A DNA stretch of 38,054 nt from Raineya sp964654605 (lineage in GTDB: Bacteria; Bacteroidota; Bacteroidia; Cytophagales; Thermonemataceae). The stretch lies in NCBI GenBank assembly GCA_964654605.1, contig CAZZLW010000061.1, positions 1-38,054 on the forward strand. Reading direction: 5' to 3'. Position numbers and translations under genes: made by a program. Of the stretch, positions 17,255 to 26,304 are shown in pieces. Numbering within the stretch: the first letter of the stretch is position 1; the number at the start of each line of letters is the position of its first letter. The notes under the pieces were generated by a model that was not told where the DNA came from, ran no database searches, and saw only the letters and a list, made by a program, of their open reading frames with translations.

Positions 17255-17285
17255 CAAAAATAACGTTTTGTTGAACATTCTGCAA
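17255..17285 (-). promoter_or_regulatory. Predicted promoter of mnmA, overlapping an inverted repeat
   Basis: On the minus strand TTG (17285-17283) and TATTTTTG (17262-17255) are 20 nt apart, a full match to the Bacteroidota promoter pattern. It would give a leader of about 65 nt. An imperfect palindrome with arms GTTCAA and TTGAAC spans 17252-17276, over the spacer and -7 box, and could be an operator. Pattern-based only. Confidence 0.5.
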
Positions 17286-17495
17286 AAATATTTATTCAGT
17301 TGGCATTATGGACAAAACCCTTTCTATTTTTATGCTTGTTGTTGGCTACTCAAAACAATATCCCACATTTTACTCTTATTACTTGCATTTTGTAAGATTT
17401 TGAATATTTTTTTTGATTTTTTTTTGTTTTTGAGAAAAAAAAACAAGTTCTTTGAAAAAAAATGTTCAATTCTTTCACAATTTAATTTTGTTTTT

Positions 17496-17900
17496 ATGAA
17501 AAGACTATCCCAAATTTTGCTTTTAGTGGTAGCTATTGCTATGGTAGCCTGCAAAGGAAGCCCCAAAGATTTAATTGCTAGAAAATGGGTAATTGATGTT
17601 GAGGCTTTGAAAAAAGAAAGTGAAAAAGAAGGTAAAAAAATCTCTGATGCTGAAATGAAACTTGCCGAAGAAATGATGAAGGATATGTATTTTGACTTCA
17701 AAAAAGATGGTTCTTTGGAGGCAAGTATGATGGGGCAAAAAGCCAAAGGCACTTGGTCTATCAGTGATGATGGTAAAAAGTTGAAAATGAAAATTGAAGG
17801 TGAAGACAAAGAAAGTGAAATAGAAGTTCTTGAACTCACCAAATCCAAAATGGTAGGCAAAGGCAATAACCAAACTTTAGCCTTCAAAGCCGCCAACTAA
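17496..17900 (+). CDS. Small lipoprotein, lipocalin-like
   Basis: A 134-residue lipoprotein. The signal peptide MKRLSQILLLVVAIAMVAC ends in a lipobox with the acylated Cys19. The mature part has alternating beta strands: LIARKWVIDV, MYFDFKKDGSLEAS, GTWSISDDGKKLKMKI and IEVLELTKSKMVGKG. This is the pattern of lipocalin-like domain families common in Bacteroidota, with the final strand LAFKAAN. Function unknown. ATG 17496 is chosen since the lipoprotein signal starts there; the open frame upstream is AT-rich and low in complexity. A terminator follows. Confidence 0.82.
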   Translation: MKRLSQILLLVVAIAMVACKGSPKDLIARKWVIDVEALKKESEKEGKKISDAEMKLAEEMMKDMYFDFKKDGSLEASMMGQKAKGTWSISDDGKKLKMKIEGEDKESEIEVLELTKSKMVGKGNNQTLAFKAAN

Positions 17901-17930
17901 GTTTCAAAAAAGCCTTATTCTTTAACCCAA

Positions 17931-17952
17931 AAGCCCTGCCCAAGCAGGGTTT
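17931..17952 (+). terminator. Intrinsic terminator
   Basis: A 9-bp stem AAGCCCTGC / GCAGGGTTT (one G-T pair) with the loop CCAA and a run of T directly after. It sits 30 bp after the lipoprotein stop codon. Confidence 0.85.
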
Positions 17953-17972
17953 TTTATTGCTTCAAGAAAAAA

Positions 17973-18004
17973 TTGTAATTTCTGTACTAAAAAATTTATC
18001 TTTG
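17973..18004 (+). promoter_or_regulatory. Predicted promoter of the SPFH gene
   Basis: TTG at 17973-17975 and TATCTTTG at 17997-18004 are 21 nt apart, matching the Bacteroidota promoter pattern. Transcription would start about 20 nt before the ATG. It follows directly after the terminator of the preceding gene, which fits an independent transcript. Confidence 0.55.
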
Positions 18005-18029
18005 CGTTCAGAACTAAACTTTATTTGTT

Positions 18030-18920
18030 ATGGCAACCAAAAACACAAGTGGTATTGGTGGTTTGTTCAAAATTGTAGTTTCAGTAGCTGTCATTGTTTT
18101 GATAATCACGATTATTTCAAGTGCTTGCAAGCGTATAGATGCAGGACACGTAGGGCTGGTTGTAAAACTCTACGGCTCGGAGCGTGGCGTACAAGATGTT
18201 ACAGAAGCCACAGGTTGGGTGTGGTACAATCCTTTTACTACCCAAATTTATGAATTTCCTACTTTTGTACAGAATGTAGTTTTTACTCGCGATGCCACCG
18301 AAGGTAGCAGAAGCAATGAGGAATTTAGAGTAACTACCAAAGACGGATTGGTAGTTTCTTTTGATGTTTCTATGAATTACCGTGTTGCCCCCAATAAAGC
18401 CGCAGAAATTTTCAGAAAATACAGAAAGCCGCTGGAAGAACTGGATAAAACCGTAATGCGTAACTATATGCGTGAGGCTTACAATAAAGTTTCGGGCAAA
18501 TACACCGCCGAGCAACTCTATGAAAATAAAATCCAATTCCAGAACGAATCGGAAGCAGAAATCAAAGGGTTTCTGGAAAAAGAAGGCTTTGTGGTAGAGC
18601 AAGTTGTATTGCTTAATGAATTGCGTTTGCCACAAGGCGTAGTAGATAATATCAATGCCAAAATCAATGCCCGCCAGATTGCTCTCAAAAAAGAACAAGA
18701 AGTGGCTCAAGAACGTGCCGAAGCCCAAAAAGAAGTAGAAAAAGCCAAAGGCTATGCCGAAGCTATGCGTATTCGTGCCGAAGCCGAAGCCGAATACAAT
18801 CGTAAATTGGCAGAGTCTATTTCAACCAATCTGATTGAATACGAAAAAATCAAGAAGTGGAATGGACAAACTCCCCAGTACGTAGGAGCAGGCGGCGGTA
18901 TTATTGTTCAACCTAAATAA
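18030..18920 (+). CDS. SPFH / prohibitin-like membrane protein
   Basis: A 296-residue protein with one N-terminal membrane helix (about 11-32) and a band-7/SPFH domain: DAGHVGLVVKLYGSERGVQ, TKDGLVVSFDVSMNYRV and VVLLNELRLPQGVVDNI. An Ala/Glu-rich coiled coil follows (about 225-275: ALKKEQEVAQERAEAQKEVE). Prohibitin-like proteins form ring-shaped membrane scaffolds and often modulate membrane proteases. The end is Gly-rich. It is a single-gene unit here, with a repeat-filled gap downstream. The cysteine at ISSAC follows a hydrophobic helix and could suggest a lipobox, but the context fits a transmembrane anchor better. Confidence 0.9.
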   Translation: MATKNTSGIGGLFKIVVSVAVIVLIITIISSACKRIDAGHVGLVVKLYGSERGVQDVTEATGWVWYNPFTTQIYEFPTFVQNVVFTRDATEGSRSNEEFRVTTKDGLVVSFDVSMNYRVAPNKAAEIFRKYRKPLEELDKTVMRNYMREAYNKVSGKYTAEQLYENKIQFQNESEAEIKGFLEKEGFVVEQVVLLNELRLPQGVVDNINAKINARQIALKKEQEVAQERAEAQKEVEKAKGYAEAMRIRAEAEAEYNRKLAESISTNLIEYEKIKKWNGQTPQYVGAGGGIIVQPK

Positions 18921-19009
18921 GTTTTCTTGCTAAATTTACATAGTAGAAAACAAGATTTTGAAACACTAAAATTTAAATCTTCGTATTGTTTAGGTCTAAT
19001 TTGTAGGAT

Positions 19010-19170
19010 AGAAACAAGAAGCAAGAAACAGGATTTAAACGGAGTAAAACTTTTACTTCAAACTCTTAAACCTTTGAACTTTTTAAATCTAAATCATTAC
19101 AAATATTCAAACTATTCAACCTTTGAAGTTTTATTCCCTAACCTTTTAACCCCTTGAACCTTAAACTTCT
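19010..19170. repeat. Intergenic heptad repeat, composite copy
   Basis: Three units AGAAACA, AGAAGCA, AGAAACA plus GGATTTA run at an exact 7-nt period over 19010-19037. From about 19057 to the next ATG a second block of TTCAAAC, CTTAAAC, CTTTGAAC and CTTGAACC-type units follows. The 250-bp gap between the SPFH gene and the adaptor gene holds no other gene. Confidence 0.7.
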
Positions 19171-20517
19171 ATGAGTAAGAAAAAGAAATCTGCGAAAATT
19201 ATTTGGTATCTGATAGGAATTGTGGTTGTTTTAGTGATTTTATCTATTTTTTTGGGTGGCAATAAGAAAAAATTGGAGCAAGTAGAAATTGCAGAAGTCA
19301 AAAGTGGAATAATAACCGAAAAAGTGGGGGCTTCGGGCAAAGTTCAGCCTGTTACGGAAGTGAAATTAAGCCCTGATGTTTCGGGTGAAATTACAGAACT
19401 ATATGTAAAAGAAGGCGATTCGGTGGTACAAGGGCAATTACTTTTGCGTATTCGCCCCGATAATTATGAGCTTGCCGTACAACGCTCTCAGGCAACACTC
19501 AACAACAGCCGTGCCGCTTTGGCTCAGGCAGAAGCTCGCAGGTTGCAGGCAGAAGCTCAATTTACACGTAGCCAAGCCAATTACGAAAGACAAAAAAAGC
19601 TATTTGAACAAAAAGTAATTTCTGAATTAGAATTTGAACAAGCTACTGCCGAATACAAAGTAGCTCAGCAAGAACTGGAATCTGCCAAGCAAAATGTAGT
19701 AGCGGCACAATTCAATATTCAGAGTGCTTCAGCTACCGTCAATGAAACTATCCAAAATCTTACGCGTACTTCTGTGTATGCCCCTATGAGTGGAGTGATT
19801 TCCAAACTTGCCGTAGAAAAAGGCGAGCGGGTAGTAGGAACTGCTCAAATGGCAGGCACGGAACTCTTACGCATTGCCAACCTCAATGAAATGGAAGTGC
19901 GTGTTGATGTCAATGAAAATGATATTATTCGGGTTTCGCTGGGCGATACGGCTGATGTAGAAGTAGAAGCCTACCGAAATCGCAAATTCAAAGGCATTGT
20001 TACAGCCATTGCCAATACCGCCAATCCTACGGTTTCTGCCGAAGCGGTAACAGAATTTCAGGTGAAAGTGAAAATTTTAAGCGAATCGTATCAAGATTTG
20101 AAAGCCAAAAGTGGCAGGCTCTCGCCTTTTCGTCCGGGTACAAGTGCCAGCGTAGAAATTATTACGCAAACCAAAAGAAATATCCCCGTAGTACCTCTTG
20201 CGGCGGTAGTTGCAAAAAGCGAAGAAGAAGTAAAAAAACAAACCACCAAAGGCAACTCGGAAAACAAAACTACCCCAAATAACACCAAAGACGAAAAGAA
20301 AGGCAAAACTGAAAACGAAAAGAAAGAGTATGTTTTTGTTTATGATGAAAAAACTAAAAAAGTTAGTTTACGTGAAGTAAAAACAGGCATCAGCGATTTT
20401 GAAAATATTGAGATTGTTTCGGGCTTACAAGTAGGCGAAAAAATTGTAACAGCCCCCTTCCAAGCCATTGATAAAAAACTTAAAGATGGCGATGAAGTGG
20501 AACTAAAAAGCAAATAA
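19171..20517 (+). CDS. HlyD/MacA-type efflux periplasmic adaptor
   Basis: A 448-residue membrane fusion protein. Order: N-terminal membrane anchor (about 10-29), lipoyl half-motif (GEITELYVKEGDSVVQGQLL), a coiled-coil hairpin (about 105-190), second lipoyl half (VYAPMSGVISKLAVEKGERV), beta-barrel and membrane-proximal domains. This is the MacA-like subgroup that works with ABC-type exporters and an outer-membrane TolC. An unusual Lys/Glu/Asn-rich insert near residues 350-388 interrupts the membrane-proximal domain. No transporter or TolC gene is beside it: the next gene is on the other strand 4 bp away. Its partners must be encoded elsewhere. Confidence 0.92.
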   Translation: MSKKKKSAKIIWYLIGIVVVLVILSIFLGGNKKKLEQVEIAEVKSGIITEKVGASGKVQPVTEVKLSPDVSGEITELYVKEGDSVVQGQLLLRIRPDNYELAVQRSQATLNNSRAALAQAEARRLQAEAQFTRSQANYERQKKLFEQKVISELEFEQATAEYKVAQQELESAKQNVVAAQFNIQSASATVNETIQNLTRTSVYAPMSGVISKLAVEKGERVVGTAQMAGTELLRIANLNEMEVRVDVNENDIIRVSLGDTADVEVEAYRNRKFKGIVTAIANTANPTVSAEAVTEFQVKVKILSESYQDLKAKSGRLSPFRPGTSASVEIITQTKRNIPVVPLAAVVAKSEEEVKKQTTKGNSENKTTPNNTKDEKKGKTENEKKEYVFVYDEKTKKVSLREVKTGISDFENIEIVSGLQVGEKIVTAPFQAIDKKLKDGDEVELKSK

Positions 20518-20521
20518 ATTG

Positions 20522-21283
20522 CTATTGTGTTGTCGCACTAAATGTTTGCCCATAGCGAATTTGTCCGTTTATTTTTGTGTAATACCGAAAATAATATGTT
20601 GTACGAGGCTGTAAGTTTTGTACCGTAAAAGTTCTTAAAAACTGACTATTACCACCCAAACACGCCAATAAAAAATCATCAGCTAAAAATTCAGTAATTT
20701 TACCAATATGGCTACTTTCCGAAGGGTTGGGCTGGCTGTGGTAAAAGAAGCCATATTCTATAAGCCCATAGTTATTGAGTGCAATATCATCACAATCTTC
20801 TCCCCAATCAATCACGTAATCAAAGGTAATACTGGTGACAGTTGAGGAAATATTTGCAATGCTTCCCCAATTGAGTTCAATTTCTTGCAAATTACCCCAA
20901 ATAAGTTCATCATTTTCCTGCAAAACATAACTTTTCACAAAAACTTTCTTGGGTTCAATATTTATGGGGTTGGGATTTTTGAAAAGCAAATCTTCATCGG
21001 TATAATGTAAGGTAAGAAACTCTGCTCTACAAGAGTCTGAGTTGTAAGTACATACTTTTTTTGAAAAAGTTTGCAGTTGAGAGCTATCCCCAAGACTTAC
21101 CACAAAACCAAACTCTCGGATAGGCTTTTTGGGATTGTAATCTATCAGATGTGCTTTCAGAATAAGCGTACTATCGTTTTTTTCCTCCACAGGAAGCGTA
21201 AGAAGCATCACCTTTCGCTCCAAAAAAGGTTTGCAAGTGGAAAGTAGTAAGCCAAGCAAAAAAAGATGTAAAAAGTGTTTCAT
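20522..21283 (-). CDS. Hypothetical lipoprotein
   Basis: A 253-residue protein of unknown function. The signal MKHFLHLFLLGLLLSTC ends in a lipobox-like LLSTC with Cys17 as the likely lipid site. The mature part is beta-rich and has several cysteines (KVCTYNSDSC, DWGEDCDD, LLACLGG). The C-terminal end, FTVQNLQPRTTYYFRYYTKI followed by GQIRYG, reads like the last strands of a fibronectin type III-like domain. It converges with the adaptor gene with a 4-bp gap. A role at the cell surface or outer-membrane periplasmic face is inferred from the signal only. Confidence 0.75.
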   Translation of the reverse strand: MKHFLHLFLLGLLLSTCKPFLERKVMLLTLPVEEKNDSTLILKAHLIDYNPKKPIREFGFVVSLGDSSQLQTFSKKVCTYNSDSCRAEFLTLHYTDEDLLFKNPNPINIEPKKVFVKSYVLQENDELIWGNLQEIELNWGSIANISSTVTSITFDYVIDWGEDCDDIALNNYGLIEYGFFYHSQPNPSESSHIGKITEFLADDFLLACLGGNSQFLRTFTVQNLQPRTTYYFRYYTKINGQIRYGQTFSATTQ

Positions 21284-21398
21284 AAGCGTTCATAATTTTT
21301 GTGTTAGAGTTTGCAGAATTATACTTGCAAAATTTAAGATTTTTGAGCAAAAAAGCAAATAAAAAATGTTAATTTTGAGTTAAATTTTGTTTTATTCA

Positions 21399-22037
21399 AT
21401 GGAACTGCTTGCTGATTTTATTCAGAAATATGCCGAAATTCATACTTCACCTGAAAATGATGTTTTGAAGGAACTCAATCGGCAAACACATCTAAAAGTT
21501 TTGATGCCTCGTATGCTTTCAGGGCATTTGCAGGGGCGTTTTTTGGCAATGATTTCGCAAATGCTTGCTCCCAATCGAATTTTAGAAATAGGCACTTATA
21601 CAGGTTATTCGGCTTTGTGCCTTGCAGAAGGTTTGCAAGAAAACGGCAAACTCATTACCATTGATAAAAATGAGGAGTTAGAAGATTTTGCCAAAAATTT
21701 TTTTGCAAAAGCAGGTTTTGAGAAAAAAATTGAAATGCTTATTGGTAATGCTTTGGAAATTATCCCTACACTCCAAGAAACTTGGGATTTGGTTTTTATA
21801 GATGCCGATAAGCTCAATTATGCCAAATATTACGAAATGGTTTTACCCCAAGTACGCAAAGGCGGCTGGATTATCGCTGATAATGTGCTTTGGTCGGGCA
21901 AGGTAGCTGATACGCAATTTACGGATAAAGATACAGAGGCTCTGCGAGCCTTCAATAGCCTTGTACAAAACGATACAAGGGTAGAAAACTTGCTTCTACC
22001 CTTGCGAGATGGTTTGATGATTGCAAGAAAACTGTAA
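21399..22037 (+). CDS. SAM-dependent O-methyltransferase (family 3, CCoAOMT-like)
   Basis: A 212-residue class I methyltransferase. The SAM site ILEIGTYTGYSALCLAEGL and the metal-binding block LVFIDADKLNYAKYYEMVLP are clear, followed by GGWIIADNVLWSGKV. This matches the caffeoyl-CoA-type O-methyltransferase family (YrrM/TrmR-like). Close bacterial relatives include both small-molecule enzymes and tRNA 5-hydroxyuridine methyltransferase TrmR, and the sequence does not decide. ATG 21399 is chosen over a TTG 4 codons upstream. A TAATTTTG box at 21370-21377 could be its -7 element. pyk follows 90 bp downstream. Confidence 0.9.
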   Translation: MELLADFIQKYAEIHTSPENDVLKELNRQTHLKVLMPRMLSGHLQGRFLAMISQMLAPNRILEIGTYTGYSALCLAEGLQENGKLITIDKNEELEDFAKNFFAKAGFEKKIEMLIGNALEIIPTLQETWDLVFIDADKLNYAKYYEMVLPQVRKGGWIIADNVLWSGKVADTQFTDKDTEALRAFNSLVQNDTRVENLLLPLRDGLMIARKL

Positions 22038-22127
22038 ATTTTTACAAATAACTTTATATCATTTGGGCTTTTAGCCGAATAGTTTTAACTTGAAGCAAAA
22101 TTTTCGCAATCTACAATTCTTACAGCT

Positions 22128-23558
22128 ATGGGAATTCTTTTCAACAAAACCAAAATCATTGCAACTCTCGGACCTGCTACAAATACCAAAGAAAAAATCC
22201 TCCAACTCGCACAAGCAGGCGTAGATGTATTCAGGCTCAATTTTTCTCACGGCACTCACGAAGGGCATCAGGAAGTTATCAATCATATCAGGGAAATCAA
22301 CCGAGAATATGGCTTAAACTTGTGCTGTTTGCAAGATTTGCAAGGTCCTAAAATTCGCATTGGAGTAGTAGAAAACAATGGCATAGAGCTAGAAGAAGGG
22401 CAAGATTTCACCATTACCATAGACGAATTGCTTGGCAACAAGCAAATGGTAAGCACTGTGTATCAGTTTTTGCCCAAAGATGTCAAAGTGGGTGAAACGA
22501 TTTTGCTTGATGACGGCAAAATAGAACTCATTGTTACGGGAAAAAATGAAAAGCAAGTCTTCACGAAAGTTATTCACGGCGGTTTGCTCAAATCTAAAAA
22601 GGGTATGAACTTGCCCCAAACCGAAGTATCCTCGCCTTCACTCACCGAAAAAGATAGCGAAGATGTACTTTTTGGCTTGGAAAGTAATTTGGAATGGATT
22701 GCTCTTTCTTTCGTAAGAACTGCCACTGATATTTTGCTCTTGAAGCATTTGGTTCAGCTCAAAGGCAAAAATCCTAAAATCATTGCCAAAATTGAGCGTC
22801 CCGAAGCCATTGAAAACATTGACGAAATCATCAAAGTTGCCGATGGTATTATGGTAGCTCGTGGCGATTTGGGCGTAGAAATGGACGCAGAGCTGGTACC
22901 TCTTTTACAAAAAATGATTGTTGAAAAGTGCCAAAAAGCCGCAAAACCTGTTATCATTGCTACGCAAATGATGGAAAGTATGATAAACAGCCCACGCCCT
23001 ACCCGTGCCGAAACCAACGACATTGCCAATGCCGTAGTAGATGGAGCTGACGCCCTTATGCTTTCCGCTGAAACAGCCACAGGTTTGTACCCAATGCAGG
23101 TTATTCGCAGTATGGCAAAAACCATTCAGTACGTAGAAGAACGTGTAAAAAAATTATATCACAAAAATTTAGAAGTAGATAGAAACTCCAAAACCTTTTA
23201 CAGCGATAGCCTCATTGCGGCGGCTTGCAATTTGGCTCGCCAAACAGGTGCCAAAGCCATTGTAGGTATGACCAATTCGGGTTATACAGCCTATCGCTTG
23301 GCAAGCCATCGTCCCGAAGCTGATATTTTTATTTTCACCAGCAACGAACCACTAATGAATACACTCAACTTGGTTTGGGGTGTCAGAACACTTTTTTATG
23401 ATAAGTTCATTTCTACTGATACCACTTTCAAAGATATTATTGATATTCTCAAAGAAAAAAACTACGTAAGCGAAGGCGATGTGGTTATTCAGCTTGCCAG
23501 TATGCCTATTGAAGAAAAACAGCGAACCAATGCTATCAAAATTAGTATTGTGAGCTAA
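22128..23558 (+). CDS. pyk: Pyruvate kinase
   Basis: A 476-residue glycolytic enzyme converting phosphoenolpyruvate and ADP to pyruvate and ATP. Visible family blocks: KIIATLGPATNTKEKI, DVFRLNFSHGTHEGH, LQDLQGPKIRIG, the catalytic lysine region IIAKIERPEAIEN, the metal and substrate loop MVARGDLGVEM, and ATQMMESMINSPRPTRAE. The C-terminal regulatory domain is complete but short, typical of Bacteroidota enzymes without a PEP-utiliser extension. It is followed by a composite repeat and then by the terminator of the convergent peptidase. Confidence 0.97.
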   Translation: MGILFNKTKIIATLGPATNTKEKILQLAQAGVDVFRLNFSHGTHEGHQEVINHIREINREYGLNLCCLQDLQGPKIRIGVVENNGIELEEGQDFTITIDELLGNKQMVSTVYQFLPKDVKVGETILLDDGKIELIVTGKNEKQVFTKVIHGGLLKSKKGMNLPQTEVSSPSLTEKDSEDVLFGLESNLEWIALSFVRTATDILLLKHLVQLKGKNPKIIAKIERPEAIENIDEIIKVADGIMVARGDLGVEMDAELVPLLQKMIVEKCQKAAKPVIIATQMMESMINSPRPTRAETNDIANAVVDGADALMLSAETATGLYPMQVIRSMAKTIQYVEERVKKLYHKNLEVDRNSKTFYSDSLIAAACNLARQTGAKAIVGMTNSGYTAYRLASHRPEADIFIFTSNEPLMNTLNLVWGVRTLFYDKFISTDTTFKDIIDILKEKNYVSEGDVVIQLASMPIEEKQRTNAIKISIVS

Positions 23559-23568
23559 TTTGTAGTAT

Positions 23569-23690
23569 GGAAACAGGAAATAAGAAGCAGAAAACAGAAT
23601 TTAAGGCATTGGATATTTAGGCGGAATAAAATTTCACCTAAAACGCTTGAACCTTAGACTTTTTGAACGTAAATAACTACGTTAATTTTT
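23569..23690. repeat. Intergenic heptad repeat, composite copy
   Basis: Five consecutive 7-nt units occupy 23569-23603: GGAAACA, GGAAATA, AGAAGCA, GAAAACA, GAATTTA. About 35 nt later comes a second block (AAACGCTTGAACCTTAGAC, then TTTTTGAACGTAAATAAC). The last 18 nt are nearly identical to part of the copy near 26970. No gene is seen in this gap. Confidence 0.75.
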
Positions 23691-23711
23691 AGTTCAAAAC
23701 AAGTATAAAAA

Positions 23712-23744
23712 AAGCGACAATATCTTTTAAGGATATTGTCGCTT
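23712..23744 (-). terminator. Intrinsic terminator of the S9 peptidase gene
   Basis: A perfect 13-bp stem AAGCGACAATATC / GATATTGTCGCTT with a 7-nt loop. On the minus strand it is followed by a run of seven or more T, and it lies 35 bp after the minus-strand stop codon. Confidence 0.88.
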
Positions 23745-23778
23745 GTACGAATATGCAGATGTAAATAATTACAAAATT

Positions 23779-26214
23779 TTACTTGTTCATTCCTTTCAAA
23801 TACCTATCCAGAAACTGCTCCTGTTCCCACAATACGTGTAAGATACTTTCTTTGGCGGCGTAGCCGTGGCTTTCGCGAGGCAAAATCACCATTCTTGCCG
23901 TACCGCCTAAACCTTTTATAGCCTGAAAGAGCCTTTCTGTTTGCAAAGTAAAAGTACCTGGGTTATTATCTGCCTCTCCGTGAATGAGCAAAATAGGCTT
24001 TTTGATTTTATGAGCGTTCATAAAAGGCGACATTTTGTTATACACTTCGGGAGCGTCCCAATAGTTTCGCTGTTCGCTCTGAAATCCAAAAGGTGTAAGC
24101 GTACGATTATACGCACCACTGCGAGCCACACCACACACAAACAAATCGGAATGTGCCAGCAAGTTGGCTGTCATAAATGCCCCGTAAGAGTGCCCTCCAA
24201 TGGCAACTTTGGTTCTATCTATGTAGCCCAAATTATCTACGGCATCAATGGCGGCTTTGGCATTGGCAACCAGTTGCTCAATGAAAGTATCGTTAGGCTC
24301 CTGACTGCCCTCTCCTACTATCGGAAAAGCCGCATCATCTAATACTACGTAGCCTTTGGTTACCCAATAAATAAATGAGCCATAATTGGGGAAAGTGAAT
24401 TCGTTTGGATTTTGGTTAGATTGCCCTGCGGTTTGCATATCTTTGTACTCGCGTGGATACGCCCATATCAACAAGGGCAATTTTTCTTTTTTGTTTTCAT
24501 CATAACCCAAAGGCAGATACAGCGTTCCTGAAAGCTCTAATCCATCATTTCTTTTGTATTTGATTACCTGCTTCTTGACATTCTTGATGCTTTCAAAAGG
24601 ATTGGGCGTGAAAGTAATTTGCATAGGAGCGATACGCTTTTTATAGTTTCTCAAAAAATAGTTTGGATACTCGGTCGGGGATTGAATTTGCACCAAAGCC
24701 ACACCTGCTTTATGGTCTTCAATGGAAATAATATCCTCTTTTTTATCAGTAAAAGCCGACTGATACAAACGTTGCTTTTTGAGTGTTTTCAAATCCAGTT
24801 CATCAATAAACGGAAACTGCCCTTTGGGGCTGAAACCTTCGCCTATGAGAAATAATTTGTTGTTTTCTATAGCCAGCACTTCTTGCCCAAACTGATTGGT
24901 TTGGGTACTGAACCTGCCTGGGTCGTTGTAAAGGTCTTGATAGTTTCGGTCAGAAATGATGCGAGGCGTTTGGCTTGGCTGAGAAGGATTGATAAGGTAA
25001 GTTTTCTGATTACGGCTATCATACCAAGAATCATACACTATGGCAAGTTGCTCATTGCCCCAAATGATACCCGCAAAACGCTGTTGAGTTTTTGCAATAG
25101 AAATAGGGGCTTTATCAAAAGGAGCTTGCCACACAAAAATTTCATCTCGGTAATCTACTTTTTTAGCAGGGTCGCCCTCGTCAAGAGCCTCTACAAAGTA
25201 TAAAGTTGCAGGCATATCATCACGCCAAGCCATATTTCTTTTACCCTTACGAACTGCCGAAAAACCTTTGGGGATAATTTCGTTCAAAGGAACTTCATTT
25301 ACAATTTTTACCAAATTGCCTTTGTTATCATACACTTTGCTTGCCTGCGGAAATCGGCTGTAAGGCACAAGATACGAAAATGGCTTTTGTAGGCTGGTAA
25401 GCATTAAATAATTGCCATCAGGCGAAAAAGACATACCCACATAGAGTTCCTTGTCCTTAAATAAGGTTTTTGTGCCGCTTGTATGCACTTTGAAAAGTTG
25501 GGAGCTAAGCAAACTTTCAAAATTTTGCTCATCTACTTTATTTTTAAGCAAATCCTGAAAGGTTCTATTTTGTGAGGCTTTGCCTTCGGCTACGGAAACA
25601 ATGGGTCCTTTGGGGGTTTCCTTCGATTTATCAATGAGTTGGGGACGTGGCTCGGGGATAAACTTTACAAGCAAATGCTCACTATCTTTGTACCAAACAA
25701 AAGGATTCCCTACACTTGCGTTCAGGGTAGCTTCCGTAATTTTTTGAGCTTGGGCAGTGCTAACATCTATCCACCAAAGTTCTACACCTTTTTCCGTAGT
25801 ATTGGCGAAGGCTATTTTTTTGTAATCAGGCGACCAAGTGATAAAAGAGATTTTGGCATTGGCGGGCAAGCCTTTTACAGGAGTTGGTTCGGCTTTTACG
25901 TCTTTTACTTTCCTGATTTTAAGATTTTTGACATAGTTCATTGTAGAACTTGCAAATAAATTGGGATTGATACGCAAACCTGCCAGCCTCAATTCATCTT
26001 GGTTAAGTTCGTCTAAACTTTTGTAAGTATCGCGATAGAGCAAAAGCATATAGTTTTTGTCCTTGTCCATACTGATAGCAGGCGGTCTTTCGTAGTCGGC
26101 TAATGCCAATATCGGAGCAGAGGGTTTCTGATAAGTTACATCTTCTTGGGCAGAAACTTGAAAAACATTTATCAAGCCCCAAAATAGTAAGAGGATAAGC
26201 GATTTCTTTTGCAT
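23779..26214 (-). CDS. Secreted S9 family serine peptidase (glutamyl endopeptidase-like)
   Basis: An 811-residue peptidase with a signal peptide (KSLILLLFWGLINVFQVSAQ, cleavage after VSA or SAQ). A beta-propeller-like region covers about 60-540 and the alpha/beta-hydrolase domain follows. The triad is Ser676 (GGHSYGAFM), Asp749 (HGEADNNPGTF) and His783 (PRESHGYAAKE). The opening block QKPSAPILALADYERPPAIS resembles the S9D group, which includes chloroplast glutamyl endopeptidase, but specificity cannot be proved here. It acts in the periplasm or outside. Such an enzyme would yield peptides for the POT transporter. It is a single-gene transcript with its own terminator. Confidence 0.92.
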   Translation of the reverse strand: MQKKSLILLLFWGLINVFQVSAQEDVTYQKPSAPILALADYERPPAISMDKDKNYMLLLYRDTYKSLDELNQDELRLAGLRINPNLFASSTMNYVKNLKIRKVKDVKAEPTPVKGLPANAKISFITWSPDYKKIAFANTTEKGVELWWIDVSTAQAQKITEATLNASVGNPFVWYKDSEHLLVKFIPEPRPQLIDKSKETPKGPIVSVAEGKASQNRTFQDLLKNKVDEQNFESLLSSQLFKVHTSGTKTLFKDKELYVGMSFSPDGNYLMLTSLQKPFSYLVPYSRFPQASKVYDNKGNLVKIVNEVPLNEIIPKGFSAVRKGKRNMAWRDDMPATLYFVEALDEGDPAKKVDYRDEIFVWQAPFDKAPISIAKTQQRFAGIIWGNEQLAIVYDSWYDSRNQKTYLINPSQPSQTPRIISDRNYQDLYNDPGRFSTQTNQFGQEVLAIENNKLFLIGEGFSPKGQFPFIDELDLKTLKKQRLYQSAFTDKKEDIISIEDHKAGVALVQIQSPTEYPNYFLRNYKKRIAPMQITFTPNPFESIKNVKKQVIKYKRNDGLELSGTLYLPLGYDENKKEKLPLLIWAYPREYKDMQTAGQSNQNPNEFTFPNYGSFIYWVTKGYVVLDDAAFPIVGEGSQEPNDTFIEQLVANAKAAIDAVDNLGYIDRTKVAIGGHSYGAFMTANLLAHSDLFVCGVARSGAYNRTLTPFGFQSEQRNYWDAPEVYNKMSPFMNAHKIKKPILLIHGEADNNPGTFTLQTERLFQAIKGLGGTARMVILPRESHGYAAKESILHVLWEQEQFLDRYLKGMNK

Positions 26215-26304
26215 TGCTTTGTAAGATTTTAGTTTCTTTTCAAAACGTTTTCATAAGCAATTTAGTACATTGCCCAAACAATTTGCCAAAGAATGTGTTA
26301 TTTT

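Noticed and set aside
17268..17495. N-terminal extension of the small lipoprotein
   Set aside because: The extension is low-complexity Phe/Leu/Lys sequence; the lipoprotein signal and lipobox start at 17496.
18927..19157. A 76-codon open frame in the SPFH-adaptor gap
   Set aside because: It runs through the heptad repeats and has no ordered composition or fitting start context.
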